Shown piece by piece: positions 37,138 through 45,355 of a stretch of DNA of 57,309 nt. The position numbers were made by a program, and so were the translations under genes. Numbering within the stretch: the stretch's first letter is position 1; every line of letters begins with the position of its first letter. The notes under the pieces were generated by a model. That model ran no database searches. It was not told the origin of the DNA and worked only from the letters and a program-made list of their open reading frames with translations. The stretch is from DHVE2 group archaeon (lineage in GTDB: Archaea > Thermoplasmatota > Thermoplasmata > Thermoplasmatales > Aciduliprofundaceae): assembly GCA_015523125.1 (NCBI GenBank), contig WAKX01000015.1, positions 1 to 57,309 of the forward strand, in the 5' to 3' direction.

Positions 37138-38148
37138 CTAACATACCCTCGGAACAGGGTCACCGAGGGGCCTGTCCAAAAACCTCCTCCCCCCGATTTT
37201 CGTTCTCAGCACAACCTTTCCTTCATATTTATCCGTCACTTTTCCAATTATCGCTGCATCTTTGCCGTTTGGAAATCTTCGCATGGCTCTCAGGGCATCT
37301 TCCGCATAAGAAGGGTCAACTATAATCACAACCTTTCCCTCGTTGGCCATGACGAAGGGCGATATTCCCAGCATATCACCCGCGGCAATTACCTCTTTTC
37401 TCAGTGGTACATCTTCTTCGTTTATTTCCATTCCAACTCCCGCTTTTCCTGCCATTTCGTTGAGCACTTCGCTCAATCCACCACGAGTGGGGTCCTTCAT
37501 AGCGTGTATGTTCTCCCACCCTATCTCTTTGGCCACACCTTTCACTATATTCCAAATCGGAGAGACATCGCTCTTGAGAGTGGTTTCGAATTCTATGCCC
37601 TCCCTCATGCTCATTATCGCAAACCCATGGTCACCTATAGTGCCGTTGACAATGATCTCATCGCCAATTTTCGCACCCGAATCTCTTATTATCCTCTCAG
37701 CCTTCCCGATTCCCGCGGTTACCGCGAACATGCCTATTTTCTCATCCACCACCTTCGTGTCTCCGGTTATCACCGGCACAGGTACCTCTTCCGATGTTTT
37801 ATTCATTGAACTTATTATCTTTTTTAACGCCTCGCCATCGAATCCGTTCTCTATGATTAACGAGACCGCGATGGCCAGAGGTTTTGCCCCCATCACAGCG
37901 AGATCGTTTACCGTGCCACTTATTGACAATCTCCCTATATCTCCGCCCGGGAAAAATAGGGGTTTTACAGTGTGCCCGTCGATTGTGAAAATCAAATTTT
38001 CATCAGCGATATCCACGCTGGCCCCGTCATCCAGATCCTCGAGAGATACTTCTCCAGCTGAATTCAGAGAGAAAACCTTCAAAATGTACTCCTTAATCAG
38101 CTTTTCCATTGCCTCGCCACCTGCACCATCAACCATGCTTATTTTCAT
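37138..38148 (-). CDS. hypE: Hydrogenase maturation protein HypE
   Basis: A 336-residue PurM-like ATPase. GAGGEAMEKLI at the start, DDGASVDI, FTIDGHTVKPLFFPGGDIG and MKDPTRGGLSEVLNE form the ATP site. The C-terminus is PRVC: the last Cys accepts carbamoyl from HypF and dehydrates it to a cyano ligand. ATG at 38148 with GGTGA six bases ahead is preferred; a GTG at 38157 overlaps the hypF stop. Confidence 0.95.
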   Translation of the reverse strand: MKISMVDGAGGEAMEKLIKEYILKVFSLNSAGEVSLEDLDDGASVDIADENLIFTIDGHTVKPLFFPGGDIGRLSISGTVNDLAVMGAKPLAIAVSLIIENGFDGEALKKIISSMNKTSEEVPVPVITGDTKVVDEKIGMFAVTAGIGKAERIIRDSGAKIGDEIIVNGTIGDHGFAIMSMREGIEFETTLKSDVSPIWNIVKGVAKEIGWENIHAMKDPTRGGLSEVLNEMAGKAGVGMEINEEDVPLRKEVIAAGDMLGISPFVMANEGKVVIIVDPSYAEDALRAMRRFPNGKDAAIIGKVTDKYEGKVVLRTKIGGRRFLDRPLGDPVPRVC

Positions 38149-38153
38149 CTTAA

Positions 38154-40442
38154 TCACCCAACCTCGTTCTTTTTGAGCATATTCTCTAAATACATACCAC
38201 CAAGATAAGCTTGCCCGGCCGAAATTCCGTTGTCTCCGCGGGGGATTTCTTCCGTGGCTATAAATGAATAGCCCGCTTTTTCAATAACTCTCCGTATTTC
38301 GCGCATGATTATTCCATTATAACACACCCCGCCGCTCGCTCCGATGCTCGTTATTCCCTTTTCTTCCGCAATTCTGATTGCTCTGCTAGCGAAGGCCCGG
38401 GCAATGCTTAGATGCACCGAGTAGGCTATGTTCTCCTTAGATTCGCGAGATTCCAAAATCTGAGGGATGAGAGAACTCACATCTATATTTTCCCCCTCTT
38501 CGATTTCGAAGTTCAAATCTCTATTTCCCCTAGACGCTATGCTTTCTAACTTCATGGCAGGCTCCCCCTCGTAAGACCTATAATGAGATACGTCGAGCAA
38601 AGAAGCTATTGCGTCTAAAAATCTTCCGGTGGAAGAAGAGTAGGATACGTTGATCCCGTGCTCCAGTTGTTTGAATACGATTTCCATTTCTCTCTCCCCG
38701 TACCTGAGAGAAGAAATTGAGTGGGGAAATCTCCTCATAATTTCTTCCGCATCCCGCCCGTAGACCTTGTAGAGTAATCCCGCGAGGGACCGCGCAGGAT
38801 AATAGGATGCCAAATCTCCGCCCGGTAGTGGGAAGTAGGAGATGTGCGACTCTCTCCTTATGCCCTCCGAGGATATTGTTATTATCTCCCCTCCCCACGT
38901 CTTTCCGTCGAGCCCGTAGCCTACGGCGTCCATGGCTATGCCCACAATCTCGTCCACCTTTTTCTCGGCCATTATTGATGCGATGTGCGCGTAGTGGTGC
39001 TGAACCTTCAGAACTTCCACATTTTCAACTTCAGAGATTTCGAAGCCCAACTTGGAGCTGTTGTAGAGGGGGTGAGAATCCACCGCTATTAATTCCAAAT
39101 TATCCGCTTTTAGAAGGCTGCGCATGCGGGCAATTGCATCTTTCAGGAATTCTAGCACTTCGATTTTTCCCGTGTTTCCTATGTACTGCCCGCTGTAAAT
39201 TTTGCCGCCGCGGGAAATCGAAAAGGTGTTCATAAGCTCCGCACCTATGGAGAGAATCTCGTGGGAAAAAGGCATATCCACGGGAAGAGGAACGAAACCC
39301 CGGGAGCGCCTGATCACCGCTCTGCCCTCTGAGAAGCGAACCACGCTGTCGTCTATGCGGTTCACTATACGGCGGTTGTGAAGTAGAAAATAATCGGCCA
39401 CATCTTTTATTTCCCCTATTTTGTCGTTGTCCTTCACCATGGGAAAATCTGGGTAGTTGGCCGATGTCATGACGTAAACTTTCGAATTTGAATAATGAAA
39501 CAGGATGTAATGCACCCCCGCGTACGGAAGCATGACTCCGATGGTGTGCAGGCCCGGTGCGAGTGATTCGGGAAGAGGAAAATTGTGTCTCTTTCTCAGC
39601 AAAACGATTGGCCTCCGATAGCTTTTCAGCTCTTCCTCCTCCTCGCTGGTTATGTATGAGAATTTTCTTATTTCTTCCAAATTAGATGCCATTATGGCGA
39701 AGGGCTGCTCCTTTCTCCTCAATCTCCTTCTTAATTCTTCAACGGGACTTTCGTTTTTAGCATCGCATGCCAGGTGAAATCCGCCGATGCCCTTAATTGC
39801 AACTATATATCCCTCGTCTATCAACTTTGCCGCTTCTTCCAAACCCCCCAAATTTTTCCCATTTCCATCCTCGAGCCAGTAATGAGGCCCGCAGCGCGAG
39901 CAGGATGTGGGCTCTGCGTGGTATCTTCTATCCATAGGATTGGTGTATTCTTCCATGCAATCATCGCACATCGGAAAATCCGCCATGCTCGTGTTCTTTC
40001 TGTCGTAAGGTAGGGACTCAATTATTGAAAATCTCGGACCGCAGTTTGTGCAGACGATGAACGGGTACATGTAGCGCCTGTCCTTCGGATCGAATAGTTC
40101 GCGTAGGCAATCGTCGCATATGGCCACATCCGGAGGTATGATCGAATCTCCGCCCCCGCAATGGCCGGAACTCTCTAAAATCTCGAACTTTGGGTAATTT
40201 TTGATTTCCTCTTCCTTCATTTTGACCCTTTCCACCCTTGCCAGAGGGGGCGCTTTACTTCTCAACTCTCCTATAAATTTCTCTATGTTTTCATTTTCCC
40301 CCTCTATTACGATTTCCACCCCTGCATCCCCTAAGTTTTTCACGTATCCTCGCAACTTATTTTTAACGGCTATTCTGTAAACGAAAGGCCGAAAACCCAC
40401 CCCTTGAACCACTCCACTCACATTTATCTTAAAAGCTCGCAT
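38154..40442 (-). CDS. hypF: Carbamoyltransferase HypF
   Basis: A 762-residue four-domain protein. Residues 1-90 are an acylphosphatase domain (VSGVVQGVGFRPFVYRIA). Two zinc fingers follow (CDDCLRELFDP with CTNCG, then CDDCMEEYTNP with CSRCG). The YrdC-like domain has KGIGGFHLACDA, and the Kae1-like C-terminal half has HHYAHIASIMAE and GASGGVCYNGI. It forms the thiocarboxamide on HypE from carbamoyl phosphate. The ATG at 40442 has GGGGTG ahead and lies four bases past the hypD stop. Confidence 0.95.
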   Translation of the reverse strand: MRAFKINVSGVVQGVGFRPFVYRIAVKNKLRGYVKNLGDAGVEIVIEGENENIEKFIGELRSKAPPLARVERVKMKEEEIKNYPKFEILESSGHCGGGDSIIPPDVAICDDCLRELFDPKDRRYMYPFIVCTNCGPRFSIIESLPYDRKNTSMADFPMCDDCMEEYTNPMDRRYHAEPTSCSRCGPHYWLEDGNGKNLGGLEEAAKLIDEGYIVAIKGIGGFHLACDAKNESPVEELRRRLRRKEQPFAIMASNLEEIRKFSYITSEEEEELKSYRRPIVLLRKRHNFPLPESLAPGLHTIGVMLPYAGVHYILFHYSNSKVYVMTSANYPDFPMVKDNDKIGEIKDVADYFLLHNRRIVNRIDDSVVRFSEGRAVIRRSRGFVPLPVDMPFSHEILSIGAELMNTFSISRGGKIYSGQYIGNTGKIEVLEFLKDAIARMRSLLKADNLELIAVDSHPLYNSSKLGFEISEVENVEVLKVQHHYAHIASIMAEKKVDEIVGIAMDAVGYGLDGKTWGGEIITISSEGIRRESHISYFPLPGGDLASYYPARSLAGLLYKVYGRDAEEIMRRFPHSISSLRYGEREMEIVFKQLEHGINVSYSSSTGRFLDAIASLLDVSHYRSYEGEPAMKLESIASRGNRDLNFEIEEGENIDVSSLIPQILESRESKENIAYSVHLSIARAFASRAIRIAEEKGITSIGASGGVCYNGIIMREIRRVIEKAGYSFIATEEIPRGDNGISAGQAYLGGMYLENMLKKNEVG

Positions 40443-40446
40443 GGCA

Positions 40447-41526
40447 TCACCCCGTAAGTGAGCCGTACTTGTAAAAAATCTGGCATGTTCCCTCGTAAGA
40501 TACCATGCAGGGACCCACGGGATACTGCGGGGTGCAAACCTTACCGAACAACGGGCATTCTGTGGGGAGAATAAGGCCGCGGAGAACCTCGCCGCATCTG
40601 CATCCCGCCTCCAAGTCCGGAAGCTCGGGAATTTCCACATCCACGAACGTTCTTATTTCTAAATCTTCGTATTTCTTCCTCAGAAAGTATCCGCTTTTGG
40701 GAATTACGCCCAGCGCGCGCCATTTCGCATCTTTTACCTCGAAAAATTCTTCTATTGCTTTCTGCGCCGCTGTGTTTCCCTCGTATCTAACTCCCCGGGT
40801 GTATTCGTTCTCAATTTCCACATGATCTTCTCTGAGCATTTTCAAAAGGAGGAGAATTGAGAGAAGCACGTCCAGGGGTTCGAATCCAGATACCACCTGG
40901 GGAATTTTGTACCTCCTGGTGAGATATTCCCAGCCTCTAACACCTATAATCGAAGAAACGTGGCCCGGGGTTATTAGCCCGTCGAAATTTGTTCCCTCTT
41001 CAATGAGAAACTCAACAGCTGGAGGAGTTAAGCGATGCACCGAGTAAATCTTGAAATTTTCCAATCCCTTTTCCCACACCTCCGCCAGAATTCCCGCTGT
41101 TGGGGCCGTGGTGGTCTCGAAGCCCGGGGAAAAATGCACAACTAACTTTTTTTCTTTCAGGGCAAATTTGTAAGAATCGTATATGGAATAAACAACACGA
41201 ATATCGTAACCTTCTTGTTTAAGATTCGCAAAGCTTCCCATGGGGGTGGGAATTCGGTACATGTCCCCGAAGGTTGTAACTATCATGTCCTTTTTCTTGG
41301 CTATTTCCATCATGGCAACGATATCTTCCACTGGAGTGATGCATACCGGGCACCCGGGGCCCGCGATTATCTTCACGTTCTCCGGAAGCAATGCCCTTAT
41401 CCCGCCTCGAGTTATTGTGTCTTCGTGGGTTCCGCAAACATCCATGAATCGAACTTCTCTTCCGAGATCTCTGGCCATTTGAAAAATTTCTTTGAGTATT
41501 TTTTTCGCTACATTTTTCTCGTTCAT
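40447..41526 (-). CDS. hypD: Hydrogenase maturation iron-sulfur protein HypD
   Basis: A 359-residue protein with the HypD signatures FMDVCGTHEDTITRGGIR, GPGCPVCITP and FSPGFETTTAPTAG. The C-terminal Cys set for its 4Fe-4S cluster is CRCGEVLRG, CPLFGKVC and GPCMVSYEGTC. With HypC it builds the Fe(CN)2CO unit. The ATG at 41526 overlaps the hypC stop. Confidence 0.95.
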   Translation of the reverse strand: MNEKNVAKKILKEIFQMARDLGREVRFMDVCGTHEDTITRGGIRALLPENVKIIAGPGCPVCITPVEDIVAMMEIAKKKDMIVTTFGDMYRIPTPMGSFANLKQEGYDIRVVYSIYDSYKFALKEKKLVVHFSPGFETTTAPTAGILAEVWEKGLENFKIYSVHRLTPPAVEFLIEEGTNFDGLITPGHVSSIIGVRGWEYLTRRYKIPQVVSGFEPLDVLLSILLLLKMLREDHVEIENEYTRGVRYEGNTAAQKAIEEFFEVKDAKWRALGVIPKSGYFLRKKYEDLEIRTFVDVEIPELPDLEAGCRCGEVLRGLILPTECPLFGKVCTPQYPVGPCMVSYEGTCQIFYKYGSLTG

Positions 41527-41744
41527 TCGGGCTCCCCCAGAATCAACAACCAAGCATCTATGCTCTTCAACGCATCCTCCTCTCGAACTTTTTCTATGGC
41601 GAAGCCCGTGTGCACGATGACGTAATCTCCAACCTTCGCATCTGGGATGAAATCTATTCTTGCCTCCCTTTTCACCCCACCGTAATCCACCACCGCTACG
41701 GAGCCGTTAATTTCCACTATCTTTCCAGGTACTGCAAGACACAT
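41523..41744 (-). CDS. hypC: Hydrogenase assembly chaperone HypC
   Basis: A 73-residue OB-fold protein starting MCLAVPGKIV; Cys2 is the iron ligand. It shuttles the Fe(CN)2CO group between HypD and the large subunit. It is the first gene of a hypCDFEA-ATPase operon. No Shine-Dalgarno stands before it, while a TATA-like TTTATTAAGG lies about 28 bases upstream, pointing to a leaderless start. Confidence 0.94.
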   Translation of the reverse strand: MCLAVPGKIVEINGSVAVVDYGGVKREARIDFIPDAKVGDYVIVHTGFAIEKVREEDALKSIDAWLLILGEPE

Positions 41745-41780
41745 CGATAATATAATGCCCTTATCCTTAATAAATGTTGC

Positions 41781-41812
41781 GATTTTCGTTTTTAAATTTT
41801 TAATTTTCGTTA
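41781..41812 (-). promoter_or_regulatory. Candidate operator: AACGAAAAT repeats upstream of hypC
   Basis: The minus strand carries AACGAAAAT twice, with a centre-to-centre spacing of 21 bases, just ahead of the hypC TATA element. The same core recurs with 20-21 base spacing before mbhA. A common regulator of hydrogenase and maturation genes is inferred. Confidence 0.45.
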
Positions 41813-41826
41813 AAACCGTGTTTTTT

Positions 41827-42264
41827 TCATAATATTTTTATTTCTTTTTCCGCATTGGATTTAAGGAGGCGAAGCAACTTCTCTCCCGCTTCCATGACTT
41901 CAGGAGAAATGCTCGCTCCGAATTCCATGATCTTTGGCTGTATCCCGATGAGCACTATTTCGCCCACAAATTCCCGAAGGTATGAGATAAAAAATGAAAG
42001 TGGCATCCCGTGGGTGCTGAAAGCAACCGAGCGTATCTTTTCAACTGGCACTACGCGAATTGCTCCCGGCTCCAAACCCATCAAAGCGGCGTCCACCAGT
42101 ACAAGCTTATCTGGATGCAATTTTTTTATATCGGATGTGAAATCCTCCGGAACCTGCCCCGCCACGATTACTTCCCAGCCTTCCTTTTTGAAGTTTCTCG
42201 CCACGTAAACCCCTATGCCATCGTCGCCCCGCATCTCGTTCCCGATTCCCATAAGCAGATTCAT
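41827..42264 (-). CDS. Hydrogenase maturation protease (HycI/HyaD family)
   Basis: A 145-residue protease with the family start LLMGIGNEMRGDDGIGVYV (Glu/Asp nickel-sensing residue), DAALMGLEPG with the second Asp, and STHGMPLSF with the His. It removes the C-terminal tail of the large subunit after nickel insertion; MbhL in this window has such a tail. AGGAG precedes the ATG at 42264. It is 82 bases upstream of hypC on the same strand. Confidence 0.92.
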   Translation of the reverse strand: MNLLMGIGNEMRGDDGIGVYVARNFKKEGWEVIVAGQVPEDFTSDIKKLHPDKLVLVDAALMGLEPGAIRVVPVEKIRSVAFSTHGMPLSFFISYLREFVGEIVLIGIQPKIMEFGASISPEVMEAGEKLLRLLKSNAEKEIKIL

Positions 42265-42300
42265 CTCATCACATCTCCTTATGATTTTTCCTCTTGAGTG

Positions 42301-42316
42301 TCCTTACGCGTAAGGA
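42301..42316. promoter_or_regulatory. Perfect 16-bp palindrome between protease and membrane-protein genes
   Basis: TCCTTACGCGTAAGGA is its own reverse complement and lies in the 139-bp divergent gap, 37 bases from one start and 88 from the other. Its right half plus two bases (TAAGGATA) recurs in the hypC promoter on the minus strand. A dimeric repressor site for both directions is likely but unproven. Confidence 0.55.
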
Positions 42317-42362
42317 TATGCATTACAATTTTTTAATTTTTGTTAGAAAGTAATACGAAACT

Positions 42363-42375
42363 CTTATATTTTATT
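42363..42375 (+). promoter_or_regulatory. TATA box of the small membrane-protein pair
   Basis: CTTATATTTTATT lies about 35 bases before the ATG at 42404 and is flanked by ACGAAA (42355) and ACGAC (42376), again 21 bases apart. Confidence 0.5.
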
Positions 42376-42403
42376 ACGACATGAACATATGAGGTGACGA
42401 AAA

Positions 42404-42742
42404 ATGGCATGTTTCCTCGTACCCGGTTCGGAAGGGATCGTGGTGACCCTTCTAACGAAGGTGATGAAAAAAGAGAAAGTAGAAAAATTAAAACTGAAAT
42501 GGCTAAACGTCATGCTCTGGGGCGGAACAATACTACTTGCGATAGAGCACATCTGGCACGGAGAAGTGGTTCCGTGGCCCCCGTTCTTAACGGCCATGAG
42601 CAATCCATCGGATACAGCAGCCATGTTGCATGAGATGGCAACCCATGGAGTCTTAATGGCATCTCTGGTTACATTCGCATGGGCCGTTATGCTGAAGCTC
42701 TCTTCCTCTCGCGTGCCCGTGAAAAATCCCGCGAGGCGATGA
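42404..42742 (+). CDS. Small membrane protein of unknown function, hydrogenase-associated
   Basis: A 112-residue protein with two membrane helices. It starts MACFLVPGSEGIVVTLLTK, then a basic stretch, helix 1 with LLAIEHIWHGEVVPWPPF, then LHEMATHGVLMA leading into helix 2. His and Glu residues placed inside or at the edge of the helices could bind a metal or heme, but this is inference. GAGGTGA precedes the ATG. It is divergent from the hydrogenase protease and cotranscribed with the next gene. I recall similar N-termini in other anaerobes but cannot name a function. Confidence 0.75.
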   Translation: MACFLVPGSEGIVVTLLTKVMKKEKVEKLKLKWLNVMLWGGTILLAIEHIWHGEVVPWPPFLTAMSNPSDTAAMLHEMATHGVLMASLVTFAWAVMLKLSSSRVPVKNPARR

Positions 42743-42745
42743 TCC

Positions 42746-43045
42746 ATGTGGCTCTTAACCATGTTGTTCATGGCGGTGATGAGCACTTTGCTTTGGTACA
42801 TCTGGGAAAAGGGAGATGAGTATAGAGTGGATATCTTAGCCTTGGTATCTTGGGGAACTGTGATAATGGTGTTTGCAGACCATCTAATGGGATACATAGA
42901 AGAGGGTGTTTTTCTTGATACTTCCTCCAACGCGCTTCTACTTGGATTTCTACTCGCCACATTTGCATTGATGCTCTGGGCCATCGCACTTATAATCGAA
43001 GACCCCAAGGGAAAAATATGGAAAAGAGTCAGGGCTGAGACGTAA
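42746..43045 (+). CDS. Small three-helix membrane protein of unknown function
   Basis: A 99-residue protein with three helices (WLLTMLFMAVMSTLLWYIW; ILALVSWGTVIMVFADHLMG; LLGFLLATFALMLWAIALII). The second helix ends in a His and Asp, and EEG follows. It starts four bases after the preceding membrane protein gene and likely forms a complex with it. I do not recognise a family. A longer frame exists on the opposite strand but lacks any start signal. Confidence 0.72.
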   Translation: MWLLTMLFMAVMSTLLWYIWEKGDEYRVDILALVSWGTVIMVFADHLMGYIEEGVFLDTSSNALLLGFLLATFALMLWAIALIIEDPKGKIWKRVRAET

Positions 43046-43070
43046 TGCATATAGATCTCACGTCTTAACC

Positions 43071-43080
43071 TCTCTTTTTA
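43071..43080 (+). terminator. T-run after the small membrane-protein pair
   Basis: TCTCTTTTTA, 26 bases past the stop at 43045, is a candidate pyrimidine-rich terminator. The rest of the 113-bp gap shows no gene. Confidence 0.35.
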
Positions 43081-43122
43081 TCTTCATGCTGTACTTATCC
43101 CCGCATATCTTTTCCGCCGTTC

Positions 43123-43136
43123 AAAAAATGAAAAAA
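43123..43136 (-). terminator. T-runs after the secreted-protein gene
   Basis: The minus strand has two T6 runs separated by two bases, about 23 bases after the stop at 43159, fitting archaeal intrinsic termination. Confidence 0.45.
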
Positions 43137-43158
43137 GGTATGTGAGAAATATCCAAAA

Positions 43159-43725
43159 TTAGAACACGTTGCCCTTAACAACCAATGCTATCATCGGTAT
43201 GCCGAGCAGGATTACTAAGGGAATCAGGCATACGCTCGTATTTCCTCCGGAGTCGGAGGAGGAACTTTCTACTCCTTTGTACAGGGTTATATTGTAATTC
43301 ACAGACACGCTGCTCCCGGAGGGTTGAGCACTTCCTGCCGCTGAATTGTCAATTACCACGTAATAGGTGCCCGCATTCGGAGGAACCCACTTAAGGGATG
43401 CGGAATTTACGTTCAGTTTTGAGCTGTCTTGGTATGCAACGCTATTTCCATTCTTGTAGTTTTGGAATTGGTTCTCTGTAAAGATGAACACGTCTATGGA
43501 TGGACCGCTTACCACTTTAACCACGATGGACAGGGTATAATTGGAGCTGTCCACGGTCACGGGCCATGCAACGTAATCCCCCGCATTCAAATTTTCTGTT
43601 CCACTTTCGTGGGATACCTGCTCCAGCGCGCTAGCCGTCGGGAAAGTTGCCGCGAGTAACACTCCAAAAATCGCAATTGCTGCAAAGATGGCAGCAGCAT
43701 TTTTTAAGGTGTTTTTGTTTTTCAT
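43159..43725 (-). CDS. Exported, membrane-anchored PPC-like beta-sandwich protein
   Basis: A 188-residue protein. The signal peptide (IFAAIAIFGVLLAATFPTAS) ends in ALA-like SALE near residue 34. The middle (residues 40-150) resembles a PPC-type pre-peptidase beta-sandwich (LNAGDYVAWPV, VFIFTENQFQNY, AGTYYVVIDNSA). A Ser/Gly linker and a C-terminal helix (VCLIPLVILLGIPMIALVV) anchor it outside. No catalytic residues; a binding or structural surface role is likely. Strong GAGGTGA and a TATA box support expression as a single gene. Confidence 0.75.
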   Translation of the reverse strand: MKNKNTLKNAAAIFAAIAIFGVLLAATFPTASALEQVSHESGTENLNAGDYVAWPVTVDSSNYTLSIVVKVVSGPSIDVFIFTENQFQNYKNGNSVAYQDSSKLNVNSASLKWVPPNAGTYYVVIDNSAAGSAQPSGSSVSVNYNITLYKGVESSSSDSGGNTSVCLIPLVILLGIPMIALVVKGNVF

Positions 43726-43759
43726 TTATTCACCTCAAATGTAACCATGCAAATCATCC

Positions 43760-43771
43760 TATATAAAAAAT
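43760..43771 (-). promoter_or_regulatory. TATA box of the PPC-like surface protein gene
   Basis: The minus strand reads TTTTTTATATAG about 40 bases before the ATG at 43725, with a GAGGTGA site between. Confidence 0.55.
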
Positions 43772-43826
43772 TCTGGTATTTTTTCACAATTTTTTAAAAA
43801 ATTTAATAATAAAAATCAGAGAAGAG

Positions 43827-44402
43827 TTATTTTATATTTTTCAAAATGCTCTCCAAGTTCTTCTTTGCCTTCTCGTCCACGTTCTCGTAATAGCTGTTTC
43901 CGTGGGCGTCCATGGTTACAACGAGGGGTCCGAACTCTTCCACATTGAACACCCAAACAGCCTCTGGAATTCCAAGCTCATCGAGGAAATGCACCTCTTT
44001 GACGCTCTTTATTCTCTCCGCTGCGAGAGCTCCGCACCCTCCGGTGTACGCTGCATACACCGCACCGTGTTCTTTGAGAGCTTTTAGCGTTTTCTCGCCC
44101 ATTCCGCCCTTACCAACAATGATGGCCGGGTGGAACTTCTCTATGAATTGATCTTCGAATATCTCCATCCTTATGCTCGTTGTTGGACCAGCAGCTACTA
44201 CCTTCCACTCCCCGTTTCTCTTTGTGACCACGGGACCGCAGTGATAAATCACGGAACCTTTCAGATCAATGGGTGCGCCTTCTTCCAGGAGCTTCTTATG
44301 CGCTTCGTCCCTCGCGAGAACGAGTTGGCCGGTGATGTAAATCACATCTCCAAGTTTGTACTTTCTAGCGTCTGCAATGGGTGTTTTCTCGTGATACTCC
44401 AT
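43827..44402 (-). CDS. fumB: Fumarate hydratase class I, beta subunit
   Basis: A 191-residue protein matching the C-terminal half of class I fumarase: GDVIYITGQLVLARDEAHK, YHCGPVV, AAGPTTSIRME, GKGGMG and YTGGCGALAA. With the alpha subunit it hydrates fumarate to malate on an oxygen-sensitive 4Fe-4S cluster. GGAGGTGG precedes the ATG, which directly follows the alpha stop. Confidence 0.93.
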   Translation of the reverse strand: MEYHEKTPIADARKYKLGDVIYITGQLVLARDEAHKKLLEEGAPIDLKGSVIYHCGPVVTKRNGEWKVVAAGPTTSIRMEIFEDQFIEKFHPAIIVGKGGMGEKTLKALKEHGAVYAAYTGGCGALAAERIKSVKEVHFLDELGIPEAVWVFNVEEFGPLVVTMDAHGNSYYENVDEKAKKNLESILKNIK

Positions 44403-45254
44403 TTAGACCACCTCCACATGCCCATTGGCGTCGATCATTACTTTTCTCTTCCTGTTGGCCCAGCACTGAGTCACGATTCCGAGAGGCAGCGTGGCTGGAT
44501 GTCTGTGCGCATATTCTACATGTACATCTAAAACGGTTGTGTCTCCCCCTAAGCCCATTGGTCCTATACCCAGTTTGTTTGCCATCTCGTAGAGCTCATC
44601 CTCTAATTGAGCTACGAAATCTTCTTCGTGTCGGGAGCCGATTGGTCTGAGAATCGCGGCTTTCTTTGCAAGAGTCAACGCGAGATCTGCGCCTCCTCCT
44701 ATGCCAACGCCTATAATCGTGGGTGGGCACGGTTTTCCGCCGGATTTGAATATGTGCTCCACCACAGTTTTCTTTATCCCTTTTATTCCCACACCCGGGG
44801 GAAGCATGTACAGGCCACTCATGTTCTCGCTGCCGCCTCCCTTGGGGATGACATGGATAACGACGTCGTCGCCCTCGCGGAGCTCCCAGTGGATGTAAGG
44901 AACAAATCTTCCGGTGTTGTCTCCGGAATTTTTATGCAAGAATGGATGCACCGCGTTGGGCCTAAGAGGCACTTCCTTCGTAGCTCTTCGGACGGCTTCC
45001 GTTATCGCGCTTTTTAACTCTTTGCGGTACGGGAAATCGTAGCCCATGTCTATGAAGAAGGTCTGCAATCCCGTGTCCTGGCACATGGGCAATGAGCTCT
45101 TTTTCGCGACGGTAAAATTCTCGATAATCGCTTTGAGCTGTGTCTTTGCCATATCATTTGTCTCTTTTTCGTACGCTTTTTTAAGCGCAGCAACTGTGTC
45201 CTCAGAAAGCTCTGTCTCGGCCCTCCTTATTGCCTCCACAATCTCATCAATCAT
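44403..45254 (-). CDS. fumA: Fumarate hydratase class I, alpha subunit
   Basis: A 283-residue subunit with cluster ligands in SLPMCQDTGLQTFF, GKPCPPTIIGVGIGGGAD and CWANRKRKV, plus RPNAVHPFLHKNSGDN and PKGGGSENMS. The ATG at 45254 with AGGTGATTTGC ahead gives the family N-terminus (MIDEIVEAIRR); the frame is open for 28 more codons upstream without support. In this context fumarase may feed a reductive route to succinyl-CoA and the methylmalonyl-CoA module. Confidence 0.93.
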   Translation of the reverse strand: MIDEIVEAIRRAETELSEDTVAALKKAYEKETNDMAKTQLKAIIENFTVAKKSSLPMCQDTGLQTFFIDMGYDFPYRKELKSAITEAVRRATKEVPLRPNAVHPFLHKNSGDNTGRFVPYIHWELREGDDVVIHVIPKGGGSENMSGLYMLPPGVGIKGIKKTVVEHIFKSGGKPCPPTIIGVGIGGGADLALTLAKKAAILRPIGSRHEEDFVAQLEDELYEMANKLGIGPMGLGGDTTVLDVHVEYAHRHPATLPLGIVTQCWANRKRKVMIDANGHVEVV

Positions 45255-45355
45255 GCAAATCACCTGCGGGGGCATGGTTTGCAAGATTAAAAAGAATTTC
45301 ATTACGAGCATGAAAAAATTAATAACTTCCATTTCCATCTCTCCCCGTGGTTAAA

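Noticed and set aside
37343-38176. A 277-codon plus-strand frame inside hypE
   Set aside because: Ser/Pro/Ile-rich antisense reading of a strongly conserved HypE gene; no start signal and no recognisable domain.
42364-43050. A 228-codon open frame on the minus strand opposite the two small membrane-protein genes
   Set aside because: It lacks a Shine-Dalgarno or TATA signal, its composition (many Ser and Thr without structure) is that of an antisense frame, and the plus-strand genes have GAGGTGA, a TATA box and clear helices.
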